Of a stretch of DNA of 64,000 bases, positions 34,661 to 43,828 are shown in pieces. Numbering within the stretch: position 1 is the first letter of the stretch; every line of letters starts with the position of its first letter. Location: the NCBI RefSeq assembly GCF_030151385.1, contig NZ_JASLDS010000045.1, forward strand, positions 1 through 64,000, read 5' to 3'. A program made the translations under genes and the position numbers. This stretch comes from Soonwooa sp. Its GTDB lineage: Bacteria; Bacteroidota; Bacteroidia; Flavobacteriales; Weeksellaceae. The notes beneath the pieces are model-generated. The model was not told where the DNA came from and ran no database searches. It saw only the letters and a program-made list of their open reading frames with translations.

Positions 34661-36312
34661 TTTCCTTGTGTTTCAGCGTTCAAATCCCATTTTTCATTAA
34701 TCTCCCACATTGGACGAATATTAACTTTCGTCATTGGGTTTTGATCTTTTCCTTTTTTAAATAAATAAACATCTTCTGCATATCTATTTTCTGTAAAAGA
34801 CGACGTCTCCCAATAGCCATCATCATTATTATCCACCAAAATACGAAGAAAATAATCAGCAGGTTTCAAATTCGTAAAATGAACTTGACTGCCTTTCGTA
34901 TATTCCTGGTACATAACATCGCCTTTTTCATTTAACAATTGTAACCAAAAATGCGAGGTCGGCGGATTTAGAATTTCAACTTTTAAAGAACCATAATCGG
35001 CTGGTTTCCCAATTTCAAAATCGAGTCGATACGACTTAGCAATGGATTTATAAAAAGATTTCACAGTTTCTTTCGGAATAGAAAGTTGATAAGATTTCCC
35101 AACTTTAAAATCCGAATTCACAATAATATCTTCGCTATTGGTTTTAGAAATACTTGCTGTAAAACTTTGCGAAATACTATCTGAGGTTAACTTCCACTTG
35201 TCTGACTGAATCTCCGAAAGCGCAAAATTAGATTTAATTTTAAAGACCGTATTTGGTGGCAATACTTTCTCCCCAGTACTCGCCAAAGTCATTTCAACTT
35301 TTGGATCGTATTTATAATAAGTAGAAATCGTATCCGTTTTAACAGAAGTTTTTGCAGCTAGTTTAACATTATCACTTTTTTCAACACCAATTTTCTGCGC
35401 CACAGCATCGAACCAAACATATACAGAATCAGATTTCGCCTGATGTGTCACTTTGAAATCGGTAAGATTTGGAGAAGCCGAACTAACCTCAACCTTTTCT
35501 GGTTTTCCGTCGTAGATCAACACAAGTCCACCGTTAGTCTGCTTATATTCCTTGTATTTGACTGCTGGTTTGCTTGGGAAAAGTTTAATCTTCATACCAG
35601 AAATATTCTTTTTGTCCTCGATATTAATAACGTCTTTAGAAAAAGCAAACTTCTCTTTACCATTATCAAAAATCGAGTTTTGATTCAAATCTTCGAAAGC
35701 CAAAATTTTGTACTTTCCGGGACTTAAATAATTGAGTTCGAAATAGCCATCTGGATCAACATTTGTAATATAGTAAGGCTTTTGACGATAATCCATAGAA
35801 TCTTTAACTTGATAAAGTCCGACAACATAATTAACATCTTTGCCCTCGCTTTTCTTTTCTCCCAAAGCATCAATCAAAGTTCCGCTAATATAGTTATCTT
35901 CAATCTCGGAACCAGTTGAAAATGCAAAATTAAAATACGGCAAAGGATTAGCCTCATTAAGATCCGTAATCGAATTTCCGAAATTGAAATTATAAGTTGT
36001 ATTCGCCTTTAAAGTATCCGACCACTGAATGGACAAAAACTTAGTCCCAAGATTGGCGGGCAAAATCTTTTTGATATTCTTAATCGGTGGCGAAATAATA
36101 AGATTCTTGTTAATATCTTTTAGCTTGATATATTCGTCAAAATTAATACGCAATTCCTTAAGCGTTGTTGGGACATTAACGCGCGTGGTGTCGATATTGC
36201 TCGACAACATTTTTGGAGGAATCGTATCTTTTGCACCACCATTTGGCGAACCAACACGCGCACAAGAAACGACCAACAAACCGAATAGGAAAAGAAAAAA
36301 AATCTTCTTCAT
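34657..36312 (-). CDS. Ig-like (SbsA-type) domain lipoprotein
   Basis: A 551-residue lipoprotein; the signal ends LLVVSC with the lipidated cysteine at residue 17. The segment SPNGGAKDTIPPKMLSSNIDTTRVNVPTTLKELRINFDEYIKLKD is the SbsA-like Ig domain start common in Bacteroidota. A carboxypeptidase-regulatory-like domain with YFELNYLSPGKYKILAFEDLNQNS follows (about 195-225), and a similar repeat occurs near the end (LKPADYFLRILVDNNDDGYWE). Both hold Asp/Asn-rich turns that could bind calcium. It is likely an envelope structural protein, coupled to the haem-binding gene by a 4-bp overlap. Confidence 0.87.
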   Translation of the reverse strand: MKKIFFLFLFGLLVVSCARVGSPNGGAKDTIPPKMLSSNIDTTRVNVPTTLKELRINFDEYIKLKDINKNLIISPPIKNIKKILPANLGTKFLSIQWSDTLKANTTYNFNFGNSITDLNEANPLPYFNFAFSTGSEIEDNYISGTLIDALGEKKSEGKDVNYVVGLYQVKDSMDYRQKPYYITNVDPDGYFELNYLSPGKYKILAFEDLNQNSIFDNGKEKFAFSKDVINIEDKKNISGMKIKLFPSKPAVKYKEYKQTNGGLVLIYDGKPEKVEVSSASPNLTDFKVTHQAKSDSVYVWFDAVAQKIGVEKSDNVKLAAKTSVKTDTISTYYKYDPKVEMTLASTGEKVLPPNTVFKIKSNFALSEIQSDKWKLTSDSISQSFTASISKTNSEDIIVNSDFKVGKSYQLSIPKETVKSFYKSIAKSYRLDFEIGKPADYGSLKVEILNPPTSHFWLQLLNEKGDVMYQEYTKGSQVHFTNLKPADYFLRILVDNNDDGYWETSSFTENRYAEDVYLFKKGKDQNPMTKVNIRPMWEINEKWDLNAETQGN

Positions 36313-36335
36313 TATAGTATTTATACTGCAAAAAT

Positions 36336-36370
36336 AAAAAAACTAAAACGGAAAACACGTTTTAGTTCTT
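36336..36370 (-). terminator. Terminator after the serine hydrolase
   Basis: Stem AACTAAAACG / CGTTTTAGTT (36341-36367), followed on the minus strand by a T-rich tail. Confidence 0.85.
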
Positions 36371-36380
36371 TTTATGATTT

Positions 36381-37658
36381 TTATTCTGAATAATTGCCGT
36401 GACTGACATTGGTAGAATCCGCATTTTCGTTGGTTGGTTGTTCACCCGTCATTACTTTGTTAAGCTTATCAACTTCAAAAGGAAATGGCTCAAACATTCC
36501 TGACAATGCCATCGCAGAATAGACACGCTGCGAATATTTGTTACCAATAGCGATTATCGTTGTTTTTGATTTTAAAAGATGAACAAAAACCGCATTGCTG
36601 CCATGCCACCAACCATTATGATAAGTCAATTTTTCGCCATCGTCAAAGATTTTCATTCTAAAACCAATTCCGTAATTATTGATTCCTTTTTTCTCGTTGC
36701 TATAAGGTTCGAAAATTTTATCTTTTAATTCTGGTTTCAAAAAGTCTTTAGAAAACAAAGCAGTCGAAAACTTCAACAAATCTCTTGGCGTTGTATAGAC
36801 ATTTTTATCTCCGTAGATTAGGTCAAAGTGATCAAGCGGATATAATTTATTTTGTCCATTATAGAAAGATTGCGAAGCCGTCGGAATATCTTTTTCCTGA
36901 AAAATATAAGTATGATCCATTTTCAAAGCTTTAAAAACAATTTCTTGCATCGCTTGAGGAAATGGCGTTTTAGTAACTTTTTCAACAATTAAAGCCAACA
37001 TCGCAAAATTGGTATTACAATACATAAAACCTGTGTTGCTCGGTCTTGCCAACTCTGGCTTGTCACGCTCCAAAATATTAAGAACATCTTGATTGGTCAC
37101 AAAAGTTTTTTTCAATTCTTCGGGCGCAGGTTTTACCGATTGGTCAAAATGCTCATATTTGGGAAGTCCGCTGCGTTGCGACAATAGACTGAAAACCGTG
37201 ATACTGGGATAAGGAAATTTTGGAAAGAACTTTGTCAAATTATCATCTAAATTAAGCTTTCCCGCTTCTACCAACTTAAGAACCGCCATCGCCGTCATCG
37301 TCTTACTAACCGAAGCAACATGAAGCGGCGTATCTTTATCAATCGGCATTTCGTTATTAACGCGACCAAAACCTCTGTATTTTTCAACAAGGATGTCATC
37401 GCCTTTTGCCACTAAAAAACTTCCGCTAAGATTTCCGTTTTCCCAAACCGTTTTATAGTAATTATCAATTTGCGAAACAATTTCGGCTTTGTTGTCAAGT
37501 TTTCGATCTTCGTCTGTAAAGACTTTATCGAGTTGAACGTTAGAATAGTTGGGTAATTTGCTTTCGTAAGTTATATTTTCCTTAGCAGGTTGTTCTTTTT
37601 TACAACTAAAAAAAGACATCAAAATCACTAACAAAAATACACTTTTAGATTTCTTCAT
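36381..37658 (-). CDS. Class C beta-lactamase-like serine hydrolase lipoprotein
   Basis: A 425-residue serine hydrolase with a lipoprotein signal (cysteine at residue 19 in MSFFSCKK). The catalytic SxxK is S116-V-S-K119 in HVASVSKTMTAMAV, and the second motif YxN is YCN in TGFMYCNTNFAML. The third motif is HNGWWHG, in the HxG position of class C and DD-peptidase relatives. The family includes esterases, D-aminopeptidases and penicillin-binding proteins, so substrate cannot be assigned. It is probably periplasmic. Monocistronic between terminators. Confidence 0.9.
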   Translation of the reverse strand: MKKSKSVFLLVILMSFFSCKKEQPAKENITYESKLPNYSNVQLDKVFTDEDRKLDNKAEIVSQIDNYYKTVWENGNLSGSFLVAKGDDILVEKYRGFGRVNNEMPIDKDTPLHVASVSKTMTAMAVLKLVEAGKLNLDDNLTKFFPKFPYPSITVFSLLSQRSGLPKYEHFDQSVKPAPEELKKTFVTNQDVLNILERDKPELARPSNTGFMYCNTNFAMLALIVEKVTKTPFPQAMQEIVFKALKMDHTYIFQEKDIPTASQSFYNGQNKLYPLDHFDLIYGDKNVYTTPRDLLKFSTALFSKDFLKPELKDKIFEPYSNEKKGINNYGIGFRMKIFDDGEKLTYHNGWWHGSNAVFVHLLKSKTTIIAIGNKYSQRVYSAMALSGMFEPFPFEVDKLNKVMTGEQPTNENADSTNVSHGNYSE

Positions 37659-37757
37659 TGTTCCTTACATTAATTACATTTAACAGAACGGCTAAAGTAT
37701 GAATTTGTTAAAAAAAATGAGTCACCCGAAAATGTTATTTTATGTTAAATTAATTAC

Positions 37758-37787
37758 AAAAAAAGAAGCTTAAATGATTTAAGCTTC
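37758..37787 (-). terminator. Terminator after the 2-hydroxyacid dehydrogenase
   Basis: GAAGCTTAAAT / ATTTAAGCTTC stem around a single-base centre, with a seven-T tail on the minus strand. Confidence 0.88.
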
Positions 37788-37803
37788 CTTTCTTTTATTT
37801 GAA

Positions 37804-38742
37804 TTAAATATTGTAAAGTTTCAAAATTTTATCAACGATAAATTGCGCTAACTTTTCTTTACTTTGATGTGTCCAGCCTGCGATATGCGGCGTTACAATT
37901 ACATTTTCAGAATTTAGAAGATATTTTAAATCATCATTTTCTGCATCGAGATTTTCAAAAGACGATTTTTCGTATTCCAAAACATCAAGTGCGGCAGCTT
38001 TGACTTTTTTAGATTTCAAAGCTTCTACCAAAGCCGAAGTTTTTAGGTTTTTACCTCGTGCGGTGTTCACGAAATAAAAATCTTTTCCCATTTTATTAAT
38101 GAAATTGTCATCAATCATATAATGCGTCAAATCTGTCAACGGAATATGAAGACTCAAAATATCTGCACGCTTTTGCAATTCTTCCAAGCTAACTTGTGTC
38201 GCAAATTCGTCTGATAGATTTGGCAGAATATCATAAAAAATAACTTCTACACCAAAACCCGACAAACGTTTAGCAACGGCTTTTCCCATATTTCCGTAGC
38301 CGATAATTCCGAAAGTTTTCCCAAGAAGTTCATCACCACGGTTTTCTTCGCGAAGCCAAATACCATTTTTAACTTCATTGGAAGCGATAAACAAACGATT
38401 CATCAAAATCAACAACATTCCCAAAACATGTTCTGCAACAGAATCACGGTTACCTTCGGGAGAATTTATCAATTCAATATTTAAAGCTTTAGCAGTTTCC
38501 ATATCGATATTCTCCATACCTGCACCAACTCTCGCTATGAATTTCAGATTTTTAGCATGATTCAGAAAATTAGCATCAATCGGAATTCGACTTCTAATAA
38601 TAATGCCGTCGTAATTATTTATCTTTTTTAAAACCTCATCGTAACTCGAACTAAAATCTTCGTCCAAAACAAATCCTTGCGCCAACAATTGCTCATCTAT
38701 CAAAGGATGGTTTTTGTCTAATAATAAAATTTTTGCTTTCAT
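37804..38742 (-). CDS. D-2-hydroxyacid dehydrogenase
   Basis: A 312-residue NAD-dependent dehydrogenase of the SerA/LdhA superfamily. The Rossmann motif GIIGYGNMGKAVAKRL is near residue 150, the catalytic arginine is in VNTARGKNL, and the catalytic histidine is in TPHIAGWTHQSKEKL. There is no C-terminal ACT domain, so it differs from allosteric SerA. It may be 3-phosphoglycerate dehydrogenase for serine synthesis or act on another 2-hydroxyacid; serC is not adjacent in this window. Single-gene transcript. Confidence 0.9.
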   Translation of the reverse strand: MKAKILLLDKNHPLIDEQLLAQGFVLDEDFSSSYDEVLKKINNYDGIIIRSRIPIDANFLNHAKNLKFIARVGAGMENIDMETAKALNIELINSPEGNRDSVAEHVLGMLLILMNRLFIASNEVKNGIWLREENRGDELLGKTFGIIGYGNMGKAVAKRLSGFGVEVIFYDILPNLSDEFATQVSLEELQKRADILSLHIPLTDLTHYMIDDNFINKMGKDFYFVNTARGKNLKTSALVEALKSKKVKAAALDVLEYEKSSFENLDAENDDLKYLLNSENVIVTPHIAGWTHQSKEKLAQFIVDKILKLYNI

Positions 38743-38763
38743 ATCATCTTCATTTTTAGTGAT

Positions 38764-38790
38764 AAAAAAACGGAAGATAAATCTTCCGTT
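38764..38790 (-). terminator. Terminator after the acyl-CoA thioesterase
   Basis: AACGGAAGAT / ATCTTCCGTT stem with a two-base centre (38769-38790) and a run of T on the minus strand. Confidence 0.88.
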
Positions 38791-38793
38791 GTA

Positions 38794-39315
38794 TTAAATT
38801 TCTCCAGCGAATAATTTTTTCAACTCAATAGAATCTGTCGCTTTCATTCTTCCCGAAAGAATTAATGACAATTCTTTTCTGCGAAGCGCCGCGTCAAATC
38901 TTTTAACCTCTTCCTCCGTTTCTGGCTCAATTGCAGGAATCGGAACTGGTTTATTAAACTCGTCCACCGCAACAAAAGTATAAATACCTTCGTTAGTATG
39001 GATTTTTCTTTGGTTAATTGGATCATCTAACCAGACGTCCACATAAATCTCCATCGATGTAGAAAATGCGCGGCTCACTTTAGACTCCAAAACCACAATC
39101 CCTCCTTCTGGAATTGGATGATTGAAAGAAACATGATTAACAGAAGCTGTTACCACACGTCTTTCGCAATGGCGCGTTGCCGAAATTGAAGCAGCACGAT
39201 CCATTCTCGAAAGTAACTCTCCACCAAATAAGTTTCTTAAAGAATTGGTCTCATTGGGAAGTACTATGTTGGTCATTACCGTAAGAGATTCTAACGGATG
39301 TTTAACTTTTTGCAT
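38794..39315 (-). CDS. Acyl-CoA thioesterase, YciA/ACOT type
   Basis: A 173-residue hotdog thioesterase. VLPNETNSLRNLFGGELLSRMDRAASISATRHCERRVVTASVNHVSF holds the N-x-x-G-G-x-L-L-x-x-M-D signature of the ACOT7/YciA group, and VDVWLDDPINQRKIHTNEGIYTFVAVD is the following strand pair. It hydrolyses acyl-CoA to free acid and CoA in the cytoplasm. It differs from the YbgC-type thioesterase at 21339. Three bp from the HU-CCDC81 gene stop, so the two share a transcript. Confidence 0.92.
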   Translation of the reverse strand: MQKVKHPLESLTVMTNIVLPNETNSLRNLFGGELLSRMDRAASISATRHCERRVVTASVNHVSFNHPIPEGGIVVLESKVSRAFSTSMEIYVDVWLDDPINQRKIHTNEGIYTFVAVDEFNKPVPIPAIEPETEEEVKRFDAALRRKELSLILSGRMKATDSIELKKLFAGEI

Positions 39316-39318
39316 ATA

Positions 39319-39957
39319 TTATTTGATTGTATTGTTTGTAGGAACGGTCAAGGAATCCACCTTGATAGAATCGCTAGGCTTAGCCAAAGTAGAATCTACA
39401 ACAGCTGGCTTAGTTGGTTTTTTATCAATTTTCGAAAGCTCGGCGCTATCGAAAGATGCTTTGCCAAAGAGTTTGTCTTTTTGTGTCACTGCAAAATACA
39501 GCATACCAGCAACCGGAATGACCACTAAAAATATCCACAAAATAGACTTATTGAATTTGTAATCTTCATCCGAAGATGGCATCAACTGTGGCGAATCGGC
39601 GCCAATTCTAGGCACAACGATTTCTTCGAAACCATAAAAATCATTTCCTGCAATTTGCGAATCGGCAACAAAATTGATTTTGCCAGCGAAATTGGTCCAC
39701 TTACCAATACCTGCCAAATCGTAGTTTCCTTTTTCTAAAAGGTCTTTTAGGATTTGTGAAGATAAAGCGTTAAACTGATTTTCGGCTTTTTGACCACGGT
39801 CAAGATTAAAAATTAATTCCTTTTTTGGAGGCAGAATTTTATCATTCTGAACATCCAATTCAGCATGTTTTGTGATTAGAGAAAGCGTCCCCAATCCTGC
39901 CAACTCAAGTTGTCCTTGAGCATTAAGAACCTGTAAAATTTGCTGTGCAATGTCCAT
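39319..39957 (-). CDS. HU-CCDC81 domain protein with membrane anchor
   Basis: A 212-residue protein starting at ATG 39957 (MDIAQQILQVLNAQGQLELAGLGTL); an upstream in-frame start would add 24 atypical residues. Two HU-like CCDC81 domains occupy about 1-60 (LELAGLGTLSLITKHAELD) and 65-125 (YDLAGIGKWTNFAGKINFVADS). The DNA-binding-protein fold is thus placed before a single membrane helix at about 148-166 (SILWIFLVVIPVAGMLYFAV). A low-complexity Ser/Pro/Thr/Asp tail ends the protein. CCDC81-HU proteins in Bacteroidota are proposed to bind the cell wall, often with SPOR domains, but none is here. Confidence 0.85.
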   Translation of the reverse strand: MDIAQQILQVLNAQGQLELAGLGTLSLITKHAELDVQNDKILPPKKELIFNLDRGQKAENQFNALSSQILKDLLEKGNYDLAGIGKWTNFAGKINFVADSQIAGNDFYGFEEIVVPRIGADSPQLMPSSDEDYKFNKSILWIFLVVIPVAGMLYFAVTQKDKLFGKASFDSAELSKIDKKPTKPAVVDSTLAKPSDSIKVDSLTVPTNNTIK

Positions 39958-40009
39958 AATGTGCAAATTTATGATTTTATAACAGGATGGCAAATTAATT
40001 ATTAATTTA

Positions 40010-40046
40010 TAAAAACAAAAACATCTCATAAAATTTGAGATGTTTT
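40010..40046 (-). terminator. Terminator after the TonB-dependent receptor
   Basis: AAAACATCTCA / TGAGATGTTTT stem (40018-40046) with a T-rich minus-strand tail. Confidence 0.88.
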
Positions 40047-40072
40047 CGTTGAAAAAATTAATTAGTGTTCAA

Positions 40073-42187
40073 TTATTTAAACTTTAAAGAAATACCGAAC
40101 ATAAAATTAACGCCAGCTTGTGCATAATAATAAGGTGTATCACCATAGACAAAACCATTGCTAATGTATTTCTGATTAAAAATATTGTTGACCAATAATT
40201 TTAACTCAGCTGTTGTTCTCGGAAGTTCAAAAGTATATTTAGCATTAAAATCTGTCAAGAAATAATCTTTAAGTCGAAAGGCTTCATTTTGTGTATTATC
40301 CAAATATTGTTTCCCAACATATTGATTCCCCACGCCCAATGTGAAAGCTTTAGCCATATCATATTGCAAACCTAGATTCGCAACAACCGACGGCGAAAAC
40401 GAAGTGTCTGTATCTTTAAGAACAACACGTTCATCACCTTTTTGAGAGTTAAGTTGGTTAATTTTATTCTTACTTAAACTTAAATTTGCATTCACTCGGA
40501 AATCTTGGGAAACATTTGCCAAAGCACCCAGCTCGATTCCTGCGCGGTAACTTTTATCAACATTTTCTCGGATAAAACTTCCCACATCGTTGATGACACC
40601 AGACAAAACCAATTGATCTTTGTACTGCATATAATACAAGTTAGCAGTCAACGACAACACAGACCCAAATTGTTTTTCAAGACCCAATTCCCAGTCCTGA
40701 AGAAACTCAGCTTTTGTATTTGGATTTTCTTTTAGATCATCACGGTTAGGCTCTCTGTTGGCAATCGCGTACGACAAATAAATTTTGCCACCATTTATTC
40801 TATAATTAACACCAGCTTTTGGATTAAGGAACGTCCAGTTTTTGTCAAGATTTAATCCTTCACCATCACCTTCTTTGATAATTTTCGCATTGTAGGAAAC
40901 ATTTCGCACTTGCATATCACCAAAAAATTCGAAATCATTAACACGATAAAGTGCCTTTGCAAAACTAGAAATCTCACTCTTCACCGTTCTATTTCGGTAA
41001 TACTCATACTCGTCAATTTCTGGAAAATAAACACCAGTTACATTACCATAATGTTTACCATAATATTGATTAGCAACGACACCAACATTAATATCTACGT
41101 TTTCATATTTCCCATATAAAGTAGACACCAAACCATAAAAATCATTGTTAAGCCATTTGTTGCGAATGAAGTCTGAGCGCTTAACTTCGGAACCGTTAAC
41201 TAAAATATTCGGTAAACCATATTTTGAAAACTTCGCATCTTGTTTGTAGTTCTCGTAGTAACCTTTTCCTTTGGTATAATGCAAAGTTGTTTCGAGATTC
41301 CAGTGATCGCTAAATCCTTGTTCCCACAACAACTGATAATGATTTTGCTTATAATTATCTGTTTCGTTTTTATAGAATCCAATAATATTTTCCCAATTCG
41401 CATCGTAGATTGCTCCAGAAGAATTGAATCGTCTGTCTTTATCGTAAGTATCTTTATCAACACCATTCCAAGCTTGATACGTTTTCTCCTTTCCACCGAA
41501 TGCCATAAAGCGAAGTTTCGTTTTATTCTCTTCAAACAAGGCTGCAAAATTATAGGAGTCCAAATCCGAAAAAGCTCTATCAATATAACCATCAGAATGG
41601 ATTTTGGTATAGCGTCCCATCACGGATAATCGGTTATTCCAAAACTTACCAGAGCCTACTTCTGCCGAATATTTATAAGTATTAAAAGAGCCATAACTAT
41701 CATCGGTTTTCACATAGAATGTTTTTTCTGGATCTTTGGAAATCACATTAACACTGGCTCCAAATGCCGAAGAACCATTGGTAGAAGTCCCAACACCACG
41801 CTGAATAACAATTTGCGACGCAGAACTTGCCAAATCTGGAACATCAACAAAAAACGTCCCTTGACTTTCCGCATCATTGTAAGGCACGCCGTTCATCATC
41901 ACATTGATGCTAGAACCAGCAACACCACGAATACGAAATCCTGTGTAACCAACGCCATTTCCCGCATCGGAGGTTGTAACAACTGAGGTTTGATTCTTCA
42001 ATAAAATTGGTAAATCCTGACCCAAATTTTTGCCGTCCAAATCTTTTTGAACATTGATGATTTCCTTGGAAACAGGTAACTTTTTAAAAACACGAACCTG
42101 CTCTATTTCCTGAATAGTATCTTGCTTCGATTGAGCAAAACTGAAAGCTCCAACACTAAGAGCCGATAAAAAAATAAATCCTTTCAT
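40073..42187 (-). CDS. TonB-dependent receptor, probably for thiamine
   Basis: A 704-residue outer-membrane receptor with signal peptide MKGFIFLSALSVGAFSFAQ. Residues about 45-150 form the plug (VGYTGFRIRGVAGSSINVMMNGVPYNDAESQGTFF, SQIVIQRGVGTSTNG), preceded by a TonB-box-like IEQVRVFKK. The rest is a 22-strand barrel ending in an aromatic strand (VNFMFGISLKFK). It has no CarboxypepD_reg domain. The leader is a TPP riboswitch, so expression should fall when thiamine diphosphate is plentiful. I infer uptake of thiamine or a precursor. No thiamine permease or kinase gene follows. Confidence 0.9.
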   Translation of the reverse strand: MKGFIFLSALSVGAFSFAQSKQDTIQEIEQVRVFKKLPVSKEIINVQKDLDGKNLGQDLPILLKNQTSVVTTSDAGNGVGYTGFRIRGVAGSSINVMMNGVPYNDAESQGTFFVDVPDLASSASQIVIQRGVGTSTNGSSAFGASVNVISKDPEKTFYVKTDDSYGSFNTYKYSAEVGSGKFWNNRLSVMGRYTKIHSDGYIDRAFSDLDSYNFAALFEENKTKLRFMAFGGKEKTYQAWNGVDKDTYDKDRRFNSSGAIYDANWENIIGFYKNETDNYKQNHYQLLWEQGFSDHWNLETTLHYTKGKGYYENYKQDAKFSKYGLPNILVNGSEVKRSDFIRNKWLNNDFYGLVSTLYGKYENVDINVGVVANQYYGKHYGNVTGVYFPEIDEYEYYRNRTVKSEISSFAKALYRVNDFEFFGDMQVRNVSYNAKIIKEGDGEGLNLDKNWTFLNPKAGVNYRINGGKIYLSYAIANREPNRDDLKENPNTKAEFLQDWELGLEKQFGSVLSLTANLYYMQYKDQLVLSGVINDVGSFIRENVDKSYRAGIELGALANVSQDFRVNANLSLSKNKINQLNSQKGDERVVLKDTDTSFSPSVVANLGLQYDMAKAFTLGVGNQYVGKQYLDNTQNEAFRLKDYFLTDFNAKYTFELPRTTAELKLLVNNIFNQKYISNGFVYGDTPYYYAQAGVNFMFGISLKFK

Positions 42188-42221
42188 TCTAACATATTAT
42201 TAGTTGGAATAAAAGGATGCA

Positions 42222-42317
42222 CCAAACAGCCAAGCCGTTTGCTTAGTTCCCTTGGCAGCATTACCCGCCCAGGTTCGTAGGGTATAATCTCAGCCTTTTT
42301 AGGGGCACCCCTTTTTC
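42222..42317 (-). promoter_or_regulatory. TPP (thiamine diphosphate) riboswitch
   Basis: Read on the minus strand, the leader contains the diagnostic THI-box segments in order and with normal spacing: GGGGTGCC (from 42311), GGCTGAGA, ATACCCTA, GAACCTG and GGGTAATGC, closing with AAGGGAACT at 42245. These form P1 to P5 of the aptamer. A further hairpin, CAAACGGC / GCTGTTTG (42223-42241), follows and may be the expression platform, about 35 bases before the receptor ATG. There is no long T-run, so translational control seems likelier than termination. Confidence 0.93.
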
Positions 42318-42323
42318 CGTTTG

Positions 42324-42331
42324 CAAACTTA
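42324..42331 (-). promoter_or_regulatory. -7 box for the riboswitch transcript
   Basis: TAAGTTTG (minus strand) is a full TAnnTTTG match and places the transcript start at about 42317, exactly at the 5' end of the aptamer. Confidence 0.55.
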
Positions 42332-42445
42332 TAAAAAATAATTTTAATTTTTTGAAAATTTTTCAATCTTTAATTTCATATTCAAAAATCTAGACAAAAA
42401 CATTTAATTTTAACAAAAGAAAGTAATCGAATATAAAAACAGATT

Positions 42446-43828
42446 ATGGCTACAAAACGAATATCTATTTTATGCTTTCTGAGTTCTCTACTATTTGCGC
42501 AATTTACCTTTGCACAACCAGGAATGTCGCCAGTTTCAAAATATGAGATTAAAGGCAATAACATCTATTATCTACAAGGCTACAATAGAATAATTAAAGA
42601 TTCGATTCTATTAAAAGATGTCGATCCTAAATCCTTTGAAATTTTACCAAATGAAAGATTTTTGCCATTCTACGCAAAGGACAAAAACCACGTTTACTAC
42701 AAGGGACAAGCAATTAACAATGTGGATGCAAAGACTTTTAATATTCTATTCGCAGTTGAAGATCGCCCAAATGTATATGCAGATTCTGAGCATATTTTTT
42801 ATCAAGGAAAAAGCTTTCCCGAAATAGACAAAAAAACCTTAAAAAAAGTAGGCAACTTGTACGTAGACAAAAACAATGTTTATAAAAGTGATCTAACAAT
42901 TCTTGAAAATGCAGATGCCAAAAGCTTCGAAGTCATAGGAGACAACGTCAGTTACAAAGACGTTAAAAAAGTTTATACTTCAAATCTTAAAATCATTGAA
43001 GGAGCCGATCCTGCGAGCTTCAAGTTTTTGTTTTATCTAAGCAAGTACCAGAATTCAGATAAAGGAATCGGCGTCGATAAAACACATGTTTTTTATGGAA
43101 CAAAAGTCATTCAGGGCGCCGATCCGCAAAGTATTCAGCGTTTAAAAAACACGGAAGAATGTATGATTGACAAAAATTATGTCTATTTCCAAAACGATAT
43201 TATCAAAGGTGCAGACCCAAAGAAAGTCGCCGCAATAAAGGATCGAACAAAAGCTGATAGGTTCCTAGACGCTTATATTGCCAACGGAACCGAAGTCGTC
43301 AATCTCGTATATGGCGCGATTATTCCCAATTCGGATGCATCCACTTTTTACCACGTTTCAGATTTTCTATATGCCGACAAAACCAACTTTTATGAATTTC
43401 AAAACAAATCGCTAGAAGCAAATCCTAATAATTTTTTTATGATTCGCTGGAATCTAATTTTTAGCAAAAACCGTCTTTATGATAATTTTTCAGAAATAGA
43501 CAAGCCTATCTATAGTTTTGCTGAACTGTCCAAAGCGACCGACCGAGACGTCCTTGACATCGAACTTCCCGTGGAAGATTATGGTTATACGGTGATGAAC
43601 AATAATCTCTACTATTGGATTGATGCAAAACAAGTTTTAGTTCAAGAGAACACGAAGCTTGACAACTTTCGTGTTTTGGGCGCTTACTTGCAATCGGGAA
43701 ATCAAATTTTCTATCAAGGAGAAGTTGTGAAAGAGGCTGATCCTGCAAGCTTCGAATGGATAGAACAGTCTAAAGCTAAAGACAAAAATCACTTCTACAA
43801 CGAAGGGAAAATTGTACGTAAATTTTAA
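42446..43828 (+). CDS. Large DKNYY-repeat secreted protein
   Basis: A 460-residue protein with a signal peptide (to about residue 27, ending FTFAQP). The body is a tandem array of DKNYY units: AKDKNHVYYKGQ, YADSEHIFYQGK, YVDKNNVYKSD, GVDKTHVFYGTK, MIDKNYVYFQND, YADKTNFYEFQ and, at the end, AKDKNHFYNEGK. Each is joined to a partner strand of the form 'I-x-x-A-D-P-x-S-F'. The repeats suggest a beta-rich solenoid or propeller. Function unknown. Its stop overlaps that of the convergent DUF2752 gene by 3 bases. Confidence 0.87.
   Translation: MATKRISILCFLSSLLFAQFTFAQPGMSPVSKYEIKGNNIYYLQGYNRIIKDSILLKDVDPKSFEILPNERFLPFYAKDKNHVYYKGQAINNVDAKTFNILFAVEDRPNVYADSEHIFYQGKSFPEIDKKTLKKVGNLYVDKNNVYKSDLTILENADAKSFEVIGDNVSYKDVKKVYTSNLKIIEGADPASFKFLFYLSKYQNSDKGIGVDKTHVFYGTKVIQGADPQSIQRLKNTEECMIDKNYVYFQNDIIKGADPKKVAAIKDRTKADRFLDAYIANGTEVVNLVYGAIIPNSDASTFYHVSDFLYADKTNFYEFQNKSLEANPNNFFMIRWNLIFSKNRLYDNFSEIDKPIYSFAELSKATDRDVLDIELPVEDYGYTVMNNNLYYWIDAKQVLVQENTKLDNFRVLGAYLQSGNQIFYQGEVVKEADPASFEWIEQSKAKDKNHFYNEGKIVRKF

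Noticed and set aside
42184..42366. 60-residue open frame upstream of the TonB receptor
   Set aside because: It coincides with the TPP riboswitch and its promoter; the sequence is explained by RNA structure, not coding.
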